Of a stretch of DNA of 64,000 nucleotides, positions 1 to 9,197 are shown piece after piece. The DNA lies in contig NZ_JAXCLW010000002.1 of the NCBI RefSeq assembly GCF_034044715.1, positions 496,001 to 560,000 of the forward strand, read 5' to 3'. Positions within the stretch are counted from its first letter, which is position 1, and each line of letters opens with the position of its first letter. The notes under the pieces are model-generated. The model was not told the DNA's origin and searched no databases. It worked only from the letters and a program-made list of their open reading frames with translations. The translations under genes were made by a program, and so were the position numbers. Origin of the DNA: Dongia_B soli (lineage in GTDB: Bacteria > Pseudomonadota > Alphaproteobacteria > Dongiales > Dongiaceae).

Positions 1-982
1 CTGGGAATCAGCGCTGGTCAATACGCTCTCCCCAGGCGATACGGTGATGACCTTCAATACCGGGCAATTCGCGGTCCTTTGGGAAAAGATGGCAAAGCAG
101 TTAGGCCTGAATGTCCACACGCTGACCACCGATTGGCGCCGTGGCCCCAGTCCTGAATCCATCGAAGCGGCCTTGGCTGAAGACAAGTCGCATCAGATCA
201 AGGCCATTCTGCTGGTTCACAACGAAACCTCGAATGGCGTGATGTCGCGGGTTGCCGAAATCCGCAAGGCGATCGATCGGGCAAAGCATCCGGCCCTGTT
301 GATGGTCGATACCATCTCATCCCTCGGCAGCGCCGATTTCCGCTTCGATGAATGGGGTGTCGACGTCGCTGTCGGTGGATCACAAAAAGGCCTGATGCTG
401 CCAGCCGGCCTCGCTTTCGTTGCCGTCAGCGAGAAGGCCTTGAAGGCATCGAAGACCGCCAAGCTGCCCCGTGCTTTCTGGGATTGGGAACCGATGCTCG
501 CCAATTCGACCGGCGGCAATTTCCCCTATACCCCGGCCTGCAATCTTTTCTTCGGACTGAAGGAGGCGCTGAACCTGATCGATGAAGAAGGATTGGAGAA
601 CATCTTCATTCGCCACAGCCGGCACGCCGAGGCGACACGCCGCGCCGTGCAGGCCTGGGGGCTGGAAACCGTTTGCGCCGAGCCGCTGGAATACAGTCAA
701 TCGGTGACGGCGGTCTTCACACCGGAAGGGCATTCCGCGGATGGCCTGCGCAAGGTCATTCTGGAGCGCTTCAATATGGCCTTGGGCGCCGGCCTGGGCA
801 AATTGGCCGACAAGGTCTTCCGCATCGGACATCTGGGAGATTTTAACGACCTTATGCTGGCCGGCACTCTGGGCGGCGTCGAGATGGGATTGTCCCTCAG
901 CAATATTCCGCATAAGTCCGGCGGTATTGTTGCCGCGCTTGACCATTTGTCGGCGCAGGCAGGTTTGCGCGCCGCCGCCTGA
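1..982 (+). CDS. Serine-glyoxylate-type aminotransferase (class V, PLP), 5' truncated by window edge
   Basis: The open frame enters at base 2 (WESALVNTLSPGD...) and ends at the TGA at 980-982, so the N-terminus lies outside the window. It is a fold-type I, class V PLP aminotransferase of the serine/alanine-glyoxylate family. The segment VDTISSLGS carries the PLP-ring aspartate, and GGSQKGLMLP holds the lysine that should form the Schiff base. The family moves the amino group of serine or alanine to glyoxylate, giving glycine and hydroxypyruvate or pyruvate. In methylotrophs this serves the serine cycle, which would suit the C1 genes 20-40 kb away, but a general glycine/serine role is equally possible. 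A hairpin terminator follows. Family confident; donor substrate inferred. Confidence 0.85.
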   Translation, partial: WESALVNTLSPGDTVMTFNTGQFAVLWEKMAKQLGLNVHTLTTDWRRGPSPESIEAALAEDKSHQIKAILLVHNETSNGVMSRVAEIRKAIDRAKHPALLMVDTISSLGSADFRFDEWGVDVAVGGSQKGLMLPAGLAFVAVSEKALKASKTAKLPRAFWDWEPMLANSTGGNFPYTPACNLFFGLKEALNLIDEEGLENIFIRHSRHAEATRRAVQAWGLETVCAEPLEYSQSVTAVFTPEGHSADGLRKVILERFNMALGAGLGKLADKVFRIGHLGDFNDLMLAGTLGGVEMGLSLSNIPHKSGGIVAALDHLSAQAGLRAAA

Positions 983-1001
983 TACATCTTCTTAAGATGC
1001 G

Positions 1002-1039
1002 ACCCGGTCTTGCGATGCCGCAGGGCCGGGTTGTTTTTT
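1002..1039 (+). terminator. Rho-independent terminator after the class V aminotransferase
   Basis: ACCCGG at 1002-1007 pairs with CCGGGT at 1026-1031. An inner GCG/CGC pairing extends the stem, and T6 follows at 1034-1039. It lies 20 bases after the aminotransferase stop and touches the end of the convergent histidine kinase gene. Confidence 0.75.
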
Positions 1040-2579
1040 ATAGGGAAGGGGGCGTCATGACGCGGCTTGCCGGGAGGACGATCGTAACCGTCGTTCCTTG
1101 TTGTGGCCGGCTGGTTAAATGGAGATGGCCGCCAAGCAGTTCGGTCAGGCGTTTAGCCAAAGCAAGGCCAAGGCCCGTGCCTTCGAATTTGCGTGTCGTG
1201 CCCGTCTCAGCCTGGAAGAAGGGTATGAAGAGATGATCGAGCGCCGCCGGATCGATGCCGATCCCCGTATCGGTTACAGAAATCGCCATCCCGCCGACTG
1301 CATCGAGCGCGGCTTGCAGGGTCACCTGACCACCTTCCGGCGTGAATTTCACCGCATTGGAGAGCAAGTTGCCGAGGATCTGCCGTGCGATCCGTTGATC
1401 GATAAAGAGATGAGGCAGATTATCGGGAATTTTCGTTTTCAGTAACAGGCCGCTGGTCTCAGCCGTCTCCCGGATAGCCGGGATAAGTGGGTCGGTGATC
1501 ATTTTCAAGGTCGTTTCGGTCTCGTTCAAGACGAGTTTCCCGGCCTCGATCGTGGTGATGTCGAGAATATCATTGATGACATTTAGCAGCCGGTTGGCGC
1601 TTTGATAAATATCGCCGGCATAATCGAGATAATCCGGAGCGCCCAAAGGACCATGAGTCTGCAGCCGCATCATTTCGGAAAAACCGATAATGGAATTGAG
1701 CGGCGTTCGTAATTCGTGGCTCATGCGCGCAAGAAACTGCGTCTTGGCGCGGCTCGCCTGTTCGGCTGACTCCTTGGCGGCCATCAAGCCGTGCTCCCGC
1801 TCCGTCAGCTCGGTGATGTCGTGAGCCGTGCCCCGATAACCAAGATGCTCGCCATTATCTAGATCGAAAATGGGAACGGAACTGACCAGCAGTAGTTTGG
1901 GTTGCCCGGCTTTGTCGGACGCCTCGAAAACATGATTTCGAAAGGGCGAGAGACTCCGGAAGCGATTTCGCAAGGTTTGCTGCGCTCGACGGTTGATAGC
2001 AATCTCATAGAGCGGCTTGCCGATCAGCTCTTGCGGATGGTATCCCATGACGGCGAAGACACGGTCTGACAAGGCAGTCACGGTCAGATCGCAAGTGCTT
2101 TCCCAAATCCAATCGGAAACGAGCCGAACGATGTCCTCCAGGCGGCTTTGAACCCGCGCCAGGTCTTGTACGCTTACCGTATCATCACGGGCCACATTTA
2201 TAAGGCAGGCCAAGGCCTCGATTTGCCCGGTAGAATCGACCATCGGCGCATATCGCAGCCGGACGCGATGGGCATGGTTCTTGAACGTCACAATACCATC
2301 GTGATGAGCGTGCCCGCTCTGGCGCAATGCCTCGAGATCGAGTTGAAGTTGCGGCGGGAGCAGATAGCTCAGATCGCTTCCGGCTTGCGGGTCAGCGGTC
2401 AGATCGCGATAAGCGCCATTCGACCATAACGATGTACCGCCAGGCGACAAAACGACCAGGGGTGAGTTGTAATCCAGGAGATTATTTGAAAAGAGCTGAT
2501 GCAGCGGCAGCGACGACGGCAATGCCTCCAGCGCAGATGCCTTTGAGCCTTTTCGCTTAGAGCGATCTTGGCGGTTCAT
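1038..2579 (-). CDS. PAS-domain sensor histidine kinase
   Basis: 513 aa with no obvious transmembrane segment, so probably cytoplasmic. The N-terminal half has PAS-like sequence, the clearest at about residues 140-265, ending in a PAC-type segment. The HisKA dimerisation helix carries MSHELRTPLN with the phospho-accepting His near 289. The ATPase domain follows: N box NLLSNAVKF near 408, G1 box DTGIGID, G2 box GTGLGLALAKRL. No receiver domain is attached and no response regulator is adjacent, so the partner is unknown. Its start overlaps the end of the upstream DUF2336 gene by 4 bases (ATGA), implying co-transcription and translational coupling. Confidence 0.9.
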   Translation of the reverse strand: MNRQDRSKRKGSKASALEALPSSLPLHQLFSNNLLDYNSPLVVLSPGGTSLWSNGAYRDLTADPQAGSDLSYLLPPQLQLDLEALRQSGHAHHDGIVTFKNHAHRVRLRYAPMVDSTGQIEALACLINVARDDTVSVQDLARVQSRLEDIVRLVSDWIWESTCDLTVTALSDRVFAVMGYHPQELIGKPLYEIAINRRAQQTLRNRFRSLSPFRNHVFEASDKAGQPKLLLVSSVPIFDLDNGEHLGYRGTAHDITELTEREHGLMAAKESAEQASRAKTQFLARMSHELRTPLNSIIGFSEMMRLQTHGPLGAPDYLDYAGDIYQSANRLLNVINDILDITTIEAGKLVLNETETTLKMITDPLIPAIRETAETSGLLLKTKIPDNLPHLFIDQRIARQILGNLLSNAVKFTPEGGQVTLQAALDAVGGMAISVTDTGIGIDPAALDHLFIPFFQAETGTTRKFEGTGLGLALAKRLTELLGGHLHLTSRPQQGTTVTIVLPASRVMTPPSL

Positions 2580-3772
2580 CGCCGGTTCTGTTCGAGGCGT
2601 TTGATCGATCGCAGAAAGTCGGGATTCAGTTTCCAGCGCTCAATGACTTTGGCGGCCGTTTCGATTTTCAGCCGGTCGAACAAGTCAAGCGCATGCCTCA
2701 GGGCGTAAGCGTCTTTGGCCAGTTCCTGGGGATGGATACGCTGGAGTAACAGGAAGATGCTGGTAAAGCTGGTTCTGTCGATATGTGCCGCGCGCGACAC
2801 GATCACAAGGCCTTCGGCGCCCTCGTCATAAATCAGCTTTCGGATCGACGATGCTTTCAACTGGGTCAACTGGGCGAGCAAGGCTTCGAACAACGCGACC
2901 TCGCCCTGACGGAGGGTCTGTAGAAGCAGCGCCGGTGTTAATTGCTGCTTTTTGGACAGTTCGACGGCTAGATTATGCGAGGCAGTCTCTTCCTCGGCTT
3001 GCCAGGCGGTGCCTTCGATGGCTTCCTCGGCGGCTTCAGCGACGGCCAGATCGACGCCGATTTCGTCGACCGAGAAATTCTCGACAATGAACTGCCGTAG
3101 TGCCGCCGAAACCCAAGTATACATCCGCTTGGCCAGCTCAGGCTCCAATTCGCTGCGGCGGAGCAGCGGTTCCTGAAACTCATCGACCGTGCGCGATTGC
3201 TCGACGAGATAGGCCATGGTCGATTTGGAAATCTCGGCGCCGTGGTTCTGCAACAAAGTTCTAATGACGTCAGGCGCGCCTGTAGCCACCAAGGAATCGG
3301 AAACCGGAATGCTAAGGCTGCGCCGCATCGCGATGGCAAGCCGGTGAGCTTGGCTTCTGTGATGCACGATCTCGATCAGCGAAGCATCCGAGAGGAGGTC
3401 GCTTTTCAGGAGAATGGGGGAGGCAATGTCGAAATCGTCATTGGCGAGGATTTCCACGATCTCGCGCGGCGCGTTGTGCGAGGCGGCGAGCTTGGTCGCC
3501 AGGGACTTGCGGATCGGCCGGGCGACATCCTGGATCAGCTTTTTCAGGATGTCGTTCATGAGGGCGAGTTCATGCGGCGTCAACTGACGGGCGTCGTCAT
3601 CGACCAGGCTGCTGATGGCAATGGCCAGCGCACTGCGCCCACCCACCGAATTGTCACGCGCCAAGTCAACGAGATGACTGACGTCCGACGCGATCGCGAT
3701 CATGCCCCAACAGCTCGCATATTGCCCCGCAGATGTCGGACCTCCGCAATTAAAGATCCAACCTTCGCGCAC
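2576..3772 (-). CDS. DUF2336 domain protein
   Basis: 398 aa from the GTG at 3772, which has AGGTAGGG directly upstream. An ATG at 3703 (MIAIASDVSHL) is an alternative that would drop 23 poorly conserved residues. The protein is mostly helical, resembling the HEAT-like DUF2336 family that is common in alphaproteobacteria and has no settled biochemical role. Segments such as LTPHELALMNDILKKL and REIVEILANDDFDIASPIL are typical. DUF2336 proteins often sit beside signalling proteins, and here it is coupled by a 4-base overlap to the PAS histidine kinase. A sensory or adaptor role is inference. The 288-base AT-rich gap at 3773-4060 should hold its promoter and that of the divergent PAS gene. Confidence 0.8.
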   Translation of the reverse strand: MREGWIFNCGGPTSAGQYASCWGMIAIASDVSHLVDLARDNSVGGRSALAIAISSLVDDDARQLTPHELALMNDILKKLIQDVARPIRKSLATKLAASHNAPREIVEILANDDFDIASPILLKSDLLSDASLIEIVHHRSQAHRLAIAMRRSLSIPVSDSLVATGAPDVIRTLLQNHGAEISKSTMAYLVEQSRTVDEFQEPLLRRSELEPELAKRMYTWVSAALRQFIVENFSVDEIGVDLAVAEAAEEAIEGTAWQAEEETASHNLAVELSKKQQLTPALLLQTLRQGEVALFEALLAQLTQLKASSIRKLIYDEGAEGLVIVSRAAHIDRTSFTSIFLLLQRIHPQELAKDAYALRHALDLFDRLKIETAAKVIERWKLNPDFLRSIKRLEQNRR

Positions 3773-4060
3773 CCCTACCTGTTCAATTTAAAATGCGATT
3801 GTTACTTATTACTTAAGTTCACAGACCACTTATATTCGTCATACCTTAAGGTTGAATATTGTAAAAGCGCTAAGCGACGGATTGCTTCAAAAAAGCCCGG
3901 GAAAAACGCGGCTGGATGCAGCCCCCATTAATTCTTTTGAAAGGATGTCCGGTCAGAAAGAATTCGAGCGGTCTCGACGGCCTGTAACTGGCTGACGCTT
4001 CTCATCAAACCCGGCATCTGAGCCAGCCTTGCCCGAGAGGCGTCCAACGGTATCGAATCG

Positions 4061-4588
4061 ATGAAAGCAACAAATCATCTGCTGACCCATCATGAGCGGC
4101 GGTTTGCTGCGGACGATGTGATTGTCACGAAAACCGACTTAAAGGGGCATATTACTTACGCCAATCGAGTGTTCCTCGATCTATCCGGACTCACTTTGGA
4201 GACGGCGGTCGGCGCACCCCATAGCGTGATCCGCCATCCGGATATGCCCCGCTGTGTTTTCAAGTTGCTGTGGGACCGGCTACAAACCGGTCGCGAGGTC
4301 TTTGGCTATATCGTCAATCGGGCCAGCAACGGTGATTATTATTGGGTCTTTGCCCATGTGACACCTTCCTGCGGAAGCGATGGCAAAGTCGTGGGTTACC
4401 ATTCCAACCGACGGTTGCCAAAGCGCGAAACCCTCGATCAGGTTATCCAGCCCCTTTACAAGGACCTTCTCGCTGAGGAAAACCGCCACGAAAATCGCAA
4501 GGAAGGAATGAACCGCGCCTTCGATTTGTTGATGGCGAAGCTGAAGGAGCGAGGTTTGGACTATGACGAATTTATCTTCTCCATTTAG
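4061..4588 (+). CDS. Aer-like single PAS domain protein
   Basis: 175 aa. Residues about 20-120 form a PAS domain of the aerotaxis (Aer) type: VIVTKTDLKGHITYANRVFLDLSG and later SVIRHPDMPRCVFKLLW, followed by GYIVNRASNGDYYWVFAHVTP. In the Aer family this pattern binds FAD and reports redox state; no spectral evidence exists here. A helical tail of about 55 residues (GMNRAFDLLMAKLKERG) ends the protein. Its last 26 bases overlap the start of the methyl-accepting protein in another frame, so the two are almost certainly translated together. They look like a two-polypeptide version of Aer. Confidence 0.88.
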   Translation: MKATNHLLTHHERRFAADDVIVTKTDLKGHITYANRVFLDLSGLTLETAVGAPHSVIRHPDMPRCVFKLLWDRLQTGREVFGYIVNRASNGDYYWVFAHVTPSCGSDGKVVGYHSNRRLPKRETLDQVIQPLYKDLLAEENRHENRKEGMNRAFDLLMAKLKERGLDYDEFIFSI

Positions 4589-5870
4589 CAGCATCGTCGC
4601 CGCGGGCCTCGCCGTCCTGTTTTCCGCTGCTGCAGCACTTTGTCTTCTGCTTATTGATGCCCAGTGGCCCGTATATGCGCTAAGCGGACTTGCCGTTCTC
4701 GCCGGTCTTTGGGTCATGCTGAGCCTCCAGCGCCAGAATAGCGAATTGGCGCGGGTCGTCGATGTCCTGAAGCGATTGCAGCATGGGGATTTCGAAGCAC
4801 GATTGGTACCGATAAAATCCGGCGGTGTTCTGGGCGAGGTGCTCTGGTCGGTCAATGACTTTGCCGACCGTGCTGACGCCTTCACACGCGAAGCCTCTGC
4901 CTCATTGAGTGCGGTTACGAAGCAGGTTTACTACCGCCGGGTGATCGAGGCGGGCATGTTGGGTTCCTATCGGCAGGCGGCGCAGACGATCAATGCTGCG
5001 ACTGGCGAGATGCATAACAAGATTACGGGCTTCGGCGCAGCCTTATCGCGATTCGAACATATCGCGAATGATGTCGTGCAGAAATTGGGGACGACGGCGG
5101 TTGATCTCAATCGCACCGCTGAGACTCTGAATCATGCCGCCAGTTCGACCAACGACCGCACCGCCATTGCTTCTTCGGCAACGGAAAAGGCAGCGGTCAG
5201 CCTGCAAGCCGTTGCAGCCGCAACCGAAGAGCTGACGGCGTCAATCGGTGAGATCAACCGGCAGATTACGCGGTCGGTCGAAGTGGCCCATGCGGCGGTT
5301 CGCGAAACCGAAGCGGCTCATGACCAGGTGGATGGGCTGGTGAGCGCCGCTGCGAAAATCGGCGAAGTGGTCACGCTGATTCGCGAAATCGCCGAAAAGA
5401 CCAATCTGCTGGCACTTAACGCAACCATCGAATCCGCCCGGGCTGGAGAAGCCGGAAAAGGCTTTGCCGTGGTTGCTTCGGAGGTCAAGAATCTGGCGAA
5501 CCAGACGGCACAGGCGACGGATGACATTATCGATCAGGTGGGATCGATTAGGAATGTCGTCAGTAGCGTCGCCTCCGCGATTCGTAATGCGCGGGACGTC
5601 ATCAATCAAGTCGACGAGACAGCGACAGCCATTGCTGCCGCGATGGAAGAGCAGAGTGCGGCGACCAATGAAATTGCGCGCAATGTGCAGCAGGCTTCCG
5701 AGGGATCGACCGAGGTGTCCCGCAGCGTCGATGACGTGCGCCAGGTGACCCACGAAACCGAGCAGGCGGCTGTGCAGCTGCTGGGATCGACCTCGGAAAT
5801 GGAACAGCAATCCAATGAATTTGCCAGAGAGCTGACCGGCTTCCTCGGGGAACTCCGCAAAGTGATCTGA
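4563..5870 (+). CDS. Methyl-accepting chemotaxis protein without periplasmic sensor
   Basis: 435 aa. Two hydrophobic segments lie at about residues 5-25 and 30-50 with only a short turn between them, so there is no periplasmic ligand-binding domain. A HAMP-like linker follows (ELARVVDVLKRLQHGDFEARL). The rest is a long coiled-coil signalling domain whose hairpin tip reads EKTNLLALNATIESARAGE near residues 277-300, the CheA/CheW contact sequence. Input must therefore come from another protein, most simply the overlapping Aer-like PAS protein. No che genes are visible here. Confidence 0.92.
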   Translation: MTNLSSPFSSIVAAGLAVLFSAAAALCLLLIDAQWPVYALSGLAVLAGLWVMLSLQRQNSELARVVDVLKRLQHGDFEARLVPIKSGGVLGEVLWSVNDFADRADAFTREASASLSAVTKQVYYRRVIEAGMLGSYRQAAQTINAATGEMHNKITGFGAALSRFEHIANDVVQKLGTTAVDLNRTAETLNHAASSTNDRTAIASSATEKAAVSLQAVAAATEELTASIGEINRQITRSVEVAHAAVRETEAAHDQVDGLVSAAAKIGEVVTLIREIAEKTNLLALNATIESARAGEAGKGFAVVASEVKNLANQTAQATDDIIDQVGSIRNVVSSVASAIRNARDVINQVDETATAIAAAMEEQSAATNEIARNVQQASEGSTEVSRSVDDVRQVTHETEQAAVQLLGSTSEMEQQSNEFARELTGFLGELRKVI

Positions 5871-5879
5871 ACCGGGCAG

Positions 5880-6365
5880 TTAGTCGATACGGGGCAGGAT
5901 GGCGAGCGCCATGATGAGGTAATCGGCCGTTTCCCCCGTTTTCGACAAAGGCAGGCCGAGGATCTCAAAGTCGATGTAATCCTTGTCGATCTCGTAGGGG
6001 CGTCCAGCCAGGGCGATCGGCTTGCTGGCGGCGATGATCTGATCGCAGACGTCCAGCCATCGTTCGCCATAGATCTCTCCAAGGGCAGAGAGCGTGGTAT
6101 TCGTCAGCCAAGGCGCCTCGAATAGCTCGACAAAACCTGTCCCCATGTAGCGGATAAGTGCATCGTAAGGTCGAAGCGGATTGGACTGCGCCACGCATTC
6201 CACGGTCATCATGAGCGAGAGCTGACGGGGAAACTCCATCGGATCGAAAGCGGAGCGAAGGGGCAATGCTTCACCGACGCGCCATTGATACCATCGGTCG
6301 CGCAAATGCTTGAGGCCACCATCCTGTAAAACGGATTTTGGATGCAGCTTTGAGTCTTCCGCCAT
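5880..6365 (-). CDS. PAS_5-type single domain protein
   Basis: 161 aa, almost entirely one divergent PAS domain of the kind found in many copies in Rhodospirillales genomes. It has an opening tryptophan region (WYQWRVGEALPLRSAFDP), then IRYMGTGFVELF, and a final strand region DYLIMALAILPRI. No output domain, signal peptide or membrane segment is seen. It is convergent with the MCP gene, 9 bases away. Function unknown; a small-ligand or redox sensor acting through a partner is a guess from the fold. Confidence 0.72.
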   Translation of the reverse strand: MAEDSKLHPKSVLQDGGLKHLRDRWYQWRVGEALPLRSAFDPMEFPRQLSLMMTVECVAQSNPLRPYDALIRYMGTGFVELFEAPWLTNTTLSALGEIYGERWLDVCDQIIAASKPIALAGRPYEIDKDYIDFEILGLPLSKTGETADYLIMALAILPRID

Positions 6366-6464
6366 GGGTTGATCCGAATTGCACCGGTTCAGGGATGATG
6401 GGTCAACTTTATTAACAAACTTGGTCGGAAGTGGTCGAGTTCGATCAAATATTATGGCCCGACA

Positions 6465-8078
6465 TCACGAGGCTTTGGAAGTGGATATCAGTTGAACCAG
6501 CGTATCCAGTGAATCCGCCTCCTGTGCGGGCTTATCCCATCGCAAGCGGCGGATGCGGGGGAATCGCAAAGCGACCCCTGATTTATGTCGGCTTGAACGT
6601 TGGACGGCATCGAAGGCAAGTTCAACCACCAGACCTGGACTTACCTCTCGGACAGGTCCGAAACGATTGATGGTGTGATTGCGGACCCATCTGTCCAATT
6701 GCAGCAGCTCCTCATCCGTATAGCCTGAATAGGCTTTGCCGACAGGGACAAGCTGCCTGTCGGCTTCTCCTTCAGAACCTTGCCAACAACCAAAGGTGAA
6801 GTCGGAATAAAAGGAGGAGCGCTTTCCGTGCCCGCGCTGGGCGTACATGAGAACGGCATCAACTGTTAGTGGATCGCGTTTCCATTTGAACCAGCGCCCC
6901 TTGATGCGGCCGCCAAGATAGGGACTGTCCGCGCGCTTCAGCATCAAGCCCTCAATGGAGGCAGCCCGTGCACCGGCACGCAGGGCAGCAAGTTCCTCCC
7001 AGCTTGCGAAGGGAAGAACTGGCGACAGATCAAATCGCGGTCTCCGTTCCCGCCGATACCAGTCTTCCAAATGTTGGCGACGCATGTCGAAAGGAAGGGG
7101 GCGGAGATCGACCTCGCCGTCGATCAAGATGTCATAAAGCCTGACATGGGCGCGCCAATCGGCGAGCATGCGCGATGTAATTGTCTTTCGATTCAACCGT
7201 TGCTGCAGCTCGTTGAAAGGGGCGATCTGAACGTCGCTGTTTTCCGCTGGACGGGCCACCAGTAATTCGCCATCGAGGACGCCCTCATAGGTCATCGCCT
7301 CGATGATATCCGGGAAAGCCCGGCTGATATCCTCACCGGCGCGTGAATAAAGGCGCCGCTCTCCGGCAAAGGCGACAGCTTGCACGCGGATGCCATCCCA
7401 TTTCCATTCGGCGCGGAATTCCTCAGGCTTCAATTGCGCCAGCTCTTCTTCATCGAGAGGATGTGCCAGCATTAGAGGTCGAAAGGACAGATTCAGTCGG
7501 TCCGGCTTTTCGCCGAAGCCGCTGAGCCAGCTAAAAAGCTCGCGATAGGGGGGCTGCAGGCCATGCCAGATTTCCTCGACATCTTCCAAGGCCACCGCGC
7601 CGAAATTTGCCACGGCGGTTTTGGCCAACCGTGCAGAGACCCCCACCCGCAGCGATCCGGTGATAAGTTTCAACAATGCCCAGCGCCCGGTGGCATCTAG
7701 AAGATCCAGCCAGTCGGTCAGTAATAAGGGCACCTCGGCGCTGGTCGCCGTTTCGAGTTTCTCGATAACCTCACGCAGACTTGGCGATGGTTGGTTGCGC
7801 CGGTTTGTCGGCTGCCATATCAGCGCCAAAGTTTCCGCGAGATCGCCGACGTAATCGTAGGAGAGCGCAAATAAAGTTTCGTCAAGCTGATCAGTGCCCA
7901 GTTTCCTGAGGATTGCCGGTTTTGCGTTGGGGAGATTTAGGGAACCGGTCAAGGCCGCCAGCGCATAGCCCCGATCGGGATCCGGCGTGGTTCGGAGATA
8001 GGTCTCTATGAGACGCAGCTTCGCATTGCGCGCGGGTTGAAAGGAGAGGGCGTCAAGCAGATTGGCGAAGTGCTGCAT
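6465..8078 (-). CDS. ATP-dependent DNA ligase of the ligase-associated repair cluster
   Basis: 537 aa from the ATG at 8078 (MQHFANLLDAL), 23 bases after the exonuclease stop. The frame continues upstream but only into exonuclease coding sequence, so the longer start is rejected. An N-terminal helical DNA-binding domain precedes the nucleotidyltransferase core. Motif I is EWKWDGIRVQ, with Lys about 226 expected to carry AMP. Later motifs include EGVLDGELLV and EGLMLKRADSPYLGGRIKG, then an OB-fold. This class of bacterial ligase is usually encoded with an MBL exonuclease, an Lhr-like helicase and PdeM, all of which are present. A repair role in damage response is the family expectation. It lacks Ku and the primase domain of LigD. 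Confidence 0.92.
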   Translation of the reverse strand: MQHFANLLDALSFQPARNAKLRLIETYLRTTPDPDRGYALAALTGSLNLPNAKPAILRKLGTDQLDETLFALSYDYVGDLAETLALIWQPTNRRNQPSPSLREVIEKLETATSAEVPLLLTDWLDLLDATGRWALLKLITGSLRVGVSARLAKTAVANFGAVALEDVEEIWHGLQPPYRELFSWLSGFGEKPDRLNLSFRPLMLAHPLDEEELAQLKPEEFRAEWKWDGIRVQAVAFAGERRLYSRAGEDISRAFPDIIEAMTYEGVLDGELLVARPAENSDVQIAPFNELQQRLNRKTITSRMLADWRAHVRLYDILIDGEVDLRPLPFDMRRQHLEDWYRRERRPRFDLSPVLPFASWEELAALRAGARAASIEGLMLKRADSPYLGGRIKGRWFKWKRDPLTVDAVLMYAQRGHGKRSSFYSDFTFGCWQGSEGEADRQLVPVGKAYSGYTDEELLQLDRWVRNHTINRFGPVREVSPGLVVELAFDAVQRSSRHKSGVALRFPRIRRLRWDKPAQEADSLDTLVQLISTSKAS

Positions 8079-8101
8079 GCGGCTTGGCTTTCGCGCGGTG
8101 T

Positions 8102-9130
8102 CTATGAGTCTTCTTCTTCTTCTTCGCGGCCGATCAAGGATAAGGCACGTGCACGCCGTCCGCTCTTTGCCAGCGCGTGCAACAGGCCGTCTTCCCGCCC
8201 ATGGGTGATCCAGACCTCCGGGGCATTGACGTCTTCGACCGTTTGTAAAAGCTCGTCCCAATCGGCGTGGTCGGAAATGACCAGTGGCAATTCGGCGCCT
8301 TTTTGCCGTGCCCGAGCGCGAACCCGCATCCATCCCGAGGCGGCGGCCGAAACAGGTTCGGGCAGGCGTCTGCTCCAGCGGTCTGCCAGGGCTGAAGGGG
8401 GGCAGAGGACGATCTCCCCTTTCAACTGCTCAGCCGTCAGCCCTGCCAGCACGCTGAACGGACCGAGTTCAATGCCGCGCGCCGCGTAAAGCTTCGTCAG
8501 TGCGAGCAAGGCACCATGCAAATAAATCGGCCGATCATATCCGGCGCTCCGCAGGAGCGTCATCACACGCTGGCATTTACCGAGCGCATAAACACCAATG
8601 AGATGGCAGCGATCGGGAAAGAGTTCGCGGGACTGAAGCAGCCGCGATATTTCTAAATGATCCGGTGGGTGACGGAAAACAGGCAAGCCAAAGGTTGCCT
8701 CGGTAATGAAGACGTCGCAGGGCACCGGGTCGAAGGCGATGCAGGTGCGATCCGGCCGGCGTTTGTAGTCGCCCGATATCACCACACGGCTGCCGTCATA
8801 TTCGAGCAAAACCTGGGCGCTTCCAAGAATGTGTCCAGCCGGAAGGAGCGTTACACGCACCTCCGCGATTTGTACCGGCACTCCATAGGTCGATATCTGA
8901 GTTGTGCCGGCGAAATCATTGCCATATCGGACCGCCATGATGGCGGCGGTTTCGGCGGTACTCAGAACCGTTCGGTGACCGGCCCGGGCATGATCGCTGT
9001 GGCCATGGGTGATCACGGCGCGGTCAACCGGGCCGGACGGGTCGATGTAAAAGTTGCCAGGCTCACAATAAAGCCCGATCTCCGTGACTTTCAGCCATGT
9101 TTCCGGGTGTAACCCCATGCAATCCCGCAC
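8102..9130 (-). CDS. Ligase-associated DNA exonuclease (MBL fold, beta-CASP)
   Basis: 342 aa from the GTG at 9130; an ATG at 9118 (MGLHPETWL) is an equally reasonable start. The metallo-beta-lactamase metal motif is ITHGHSDHARAGH, and VVISGDYKRRPD supplies the downstream metal aspartate. The protein resembles SNM1/Artemis-type nucleases with a beta-CASP insert. The C-terminus is a run of five glutamates then Asp-Ser, encoded by a CTT-repeat tract on the plus strand. Ligase follows by 23 bases, so the two form an operon, divergent from the helicase/PdeM pair. Processing of DNA ends before ligation is the expected role. Confidence 0.9.
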   Translation of the reverse strand: MRDCMGLHPETWLKVTEIGLYCEPGNFYIDPSGPVDRAVITHGHSDHARAGHRTVLSTAETAAIMAVRYGNDFAGTTQISTYGVPVQIAEVRVTLLPAGHILGSAQVLLEYDGSRVVISGDYKRRPDRTCIAFDPVPCDVFITEATFGLPVFRHPPDHLEISRLLQSRELFPDRCHLIGVYALGKCQRVMTLLRSAGYDRPIYLHGALLALTKLYAARGIELGPFSVLAGLTAEQLKGEIVLCPPSALADRWSRRLPEPVSAAASGWMRVRARARQKGAELPLVISDHADWDELLQTVEDVNAPEVWITHGREDGLLHALAKSGRRARALSLIGREEEEEDS

Positions 9131-9197
9131 CTTGTGGAACTTCAGGTCACAAACAATTTAAGCGGGACGATGCTGCATCACATTTGTTAATGACGCT

